Part shown: positions 63,908 to 64,000 of the stretch, in pieces
Layout of the letters: the number at the start of each line of letters is the position of its first letter
How positions within the stretch are numbered: position 1 is the stretch's first letter
Assembly (NCBI RefSeq): GCF_042485795.1
Contig: NZ_CP169368.1
Location: forward strand, 1,178,001 to 1,242,000
DNA length: 64,000 bases
Direction of reading: 5' to 3'
Origin: Lonepinella sp042485795
Lineage (GTDB): Bacteria; Pseudomonadota; Gammaproteobacteria; Enterobacterales; Pasteurellaceae
Made by a program: the position numbers and the translations under genes
Notes under the pieces: generated by a model
Told to the model about the DNA's origin: nothing
Seen by the model: the letters and a program-made list of their open reading frames with translations, nothing else
Databases searched by the model: none

Positions 63908-64000
63908 ATGATTATTTCATCAGCAAATGACTATCGTGAAGCAGCAAGACGTAAAGTTCCCCCATTTATGTTCCATTATGCGGACGGCGGTTCTTATGCG
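63908..64000 (+). CDS. lldD: L-lactate dehydrogenase (FMN, respiratory), partial
   Basis: Only the first 31 codons are in the window: MIISSANDYREAARRKVPPF and then MFHYADGGSYA, the conserved start of the FMN-dependent L-lactate:quinone dehydrogenase. AAGAGAGG is the ribosome site. 31 bp after lctP, so the two form an operon for growth on lactate. Confidence 0.93.
   Translation, partial: MIISSANDYREAARRKVPPFMFHYADGGSYA

Overview
The window is chromosomal DNA from a member of the Pasteurellaceae. The AT-rich gammaproteobacterial genes are studded with the 9-mer AAGTGCGGT / ACCGCACTT (for example 9429-9437, 18209-18217, 23353-23361 and the inverted pair at 51286-51317). This is the Haemophilus-type DNA uptake signal, which points to the Haemophilus / Aggregatibacter / Pasteurella / Avibacterium side of the family. 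Gene order (purH-purD-glyA, sapABCDF, ycjX-ycjF-tyrR, tsaE-amiB-mutL-miaA-hfq-hflX, dsbC-recJ, ptsH-ptsI-crr) agrees. I cannot name the species.

Layout. 1-4961: end of a surface polysaccharide locus, with an epimerase tail, a decayed DUF1016 nuclease gene, an initiating sugar transferase ending in a 35-bp tandem repeat, a membrane WbpM/CapD-type dehydratase and dTDP-glucose 4,6-dehydratase. 4979-17637: housekeeping and envelope genes (lysC, proQ-prc, an L,D-transpeptidase-mepK-ycbL set, yacL, erpA, map, glnD, a Ca2+/Na+ exchanger). 17780-20829: tRNA-Asn diverging from uvrB across a DnaA-box pair, then a dsbD gene cut to its first domain. 20913-26778: DoxX, purH, a 0.58-kb nested palindromic element, purD, an unknown gene and glyA. 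27058-29404: a citrate transporter, then a HigBA-like toxin-antitoxin pair lying between two copies of the start of a DUF1294 gene that is itself frameshifted. 29520-33486: ygiW-qseBC and a major porin. 33548-39182: a second mosaic intergenic repeat and the sap antimicrobial-peptide/haem transporter. 39247-49086: ycjX-ycjF-tyrR facing the hflX...tsaE cluster. 49271-49809: an orphan UmuD-like gene under two LexA boxes. 49994-64000: sstT, lysS-prfB (with the programmed frameshift), dsbC-recJ-dsbA-like-mtnN-metC, the PTS genes, lactate permease and the start of lldD.

The genes form a few working groups: purine and one-carbon supply (purH, purD, glyA, perhaps sstT through a PurR-like site); periplasmic thiol chemistry (intact dsbC and a CRTC DsbA-like protein, but a truncated dsbD); envelope building (prc, L,D-transpeptidase, mepK, amiB, porin, sap); and carbon uptake (PTS, lactate, citrate) with CRP- or FNR-like sites.

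Most worth follow-up: (1) the UmuD-like protein behind two SOS boxes, lacking both catalytic residues and the cleavage site; (2) two dispersed intergenic elements (23069-23644 and 33548-33709) whose hairpins differ in sequence but keep pairing, which is covariation visible within one window; (3) the toxin-antitoxin pair flanked by duplicated DUF1294 starts; (4) loss of most of dsbD beside an intact dsbC. No CRISPR array, prophage, IS transposase or rRNA gene was seen.
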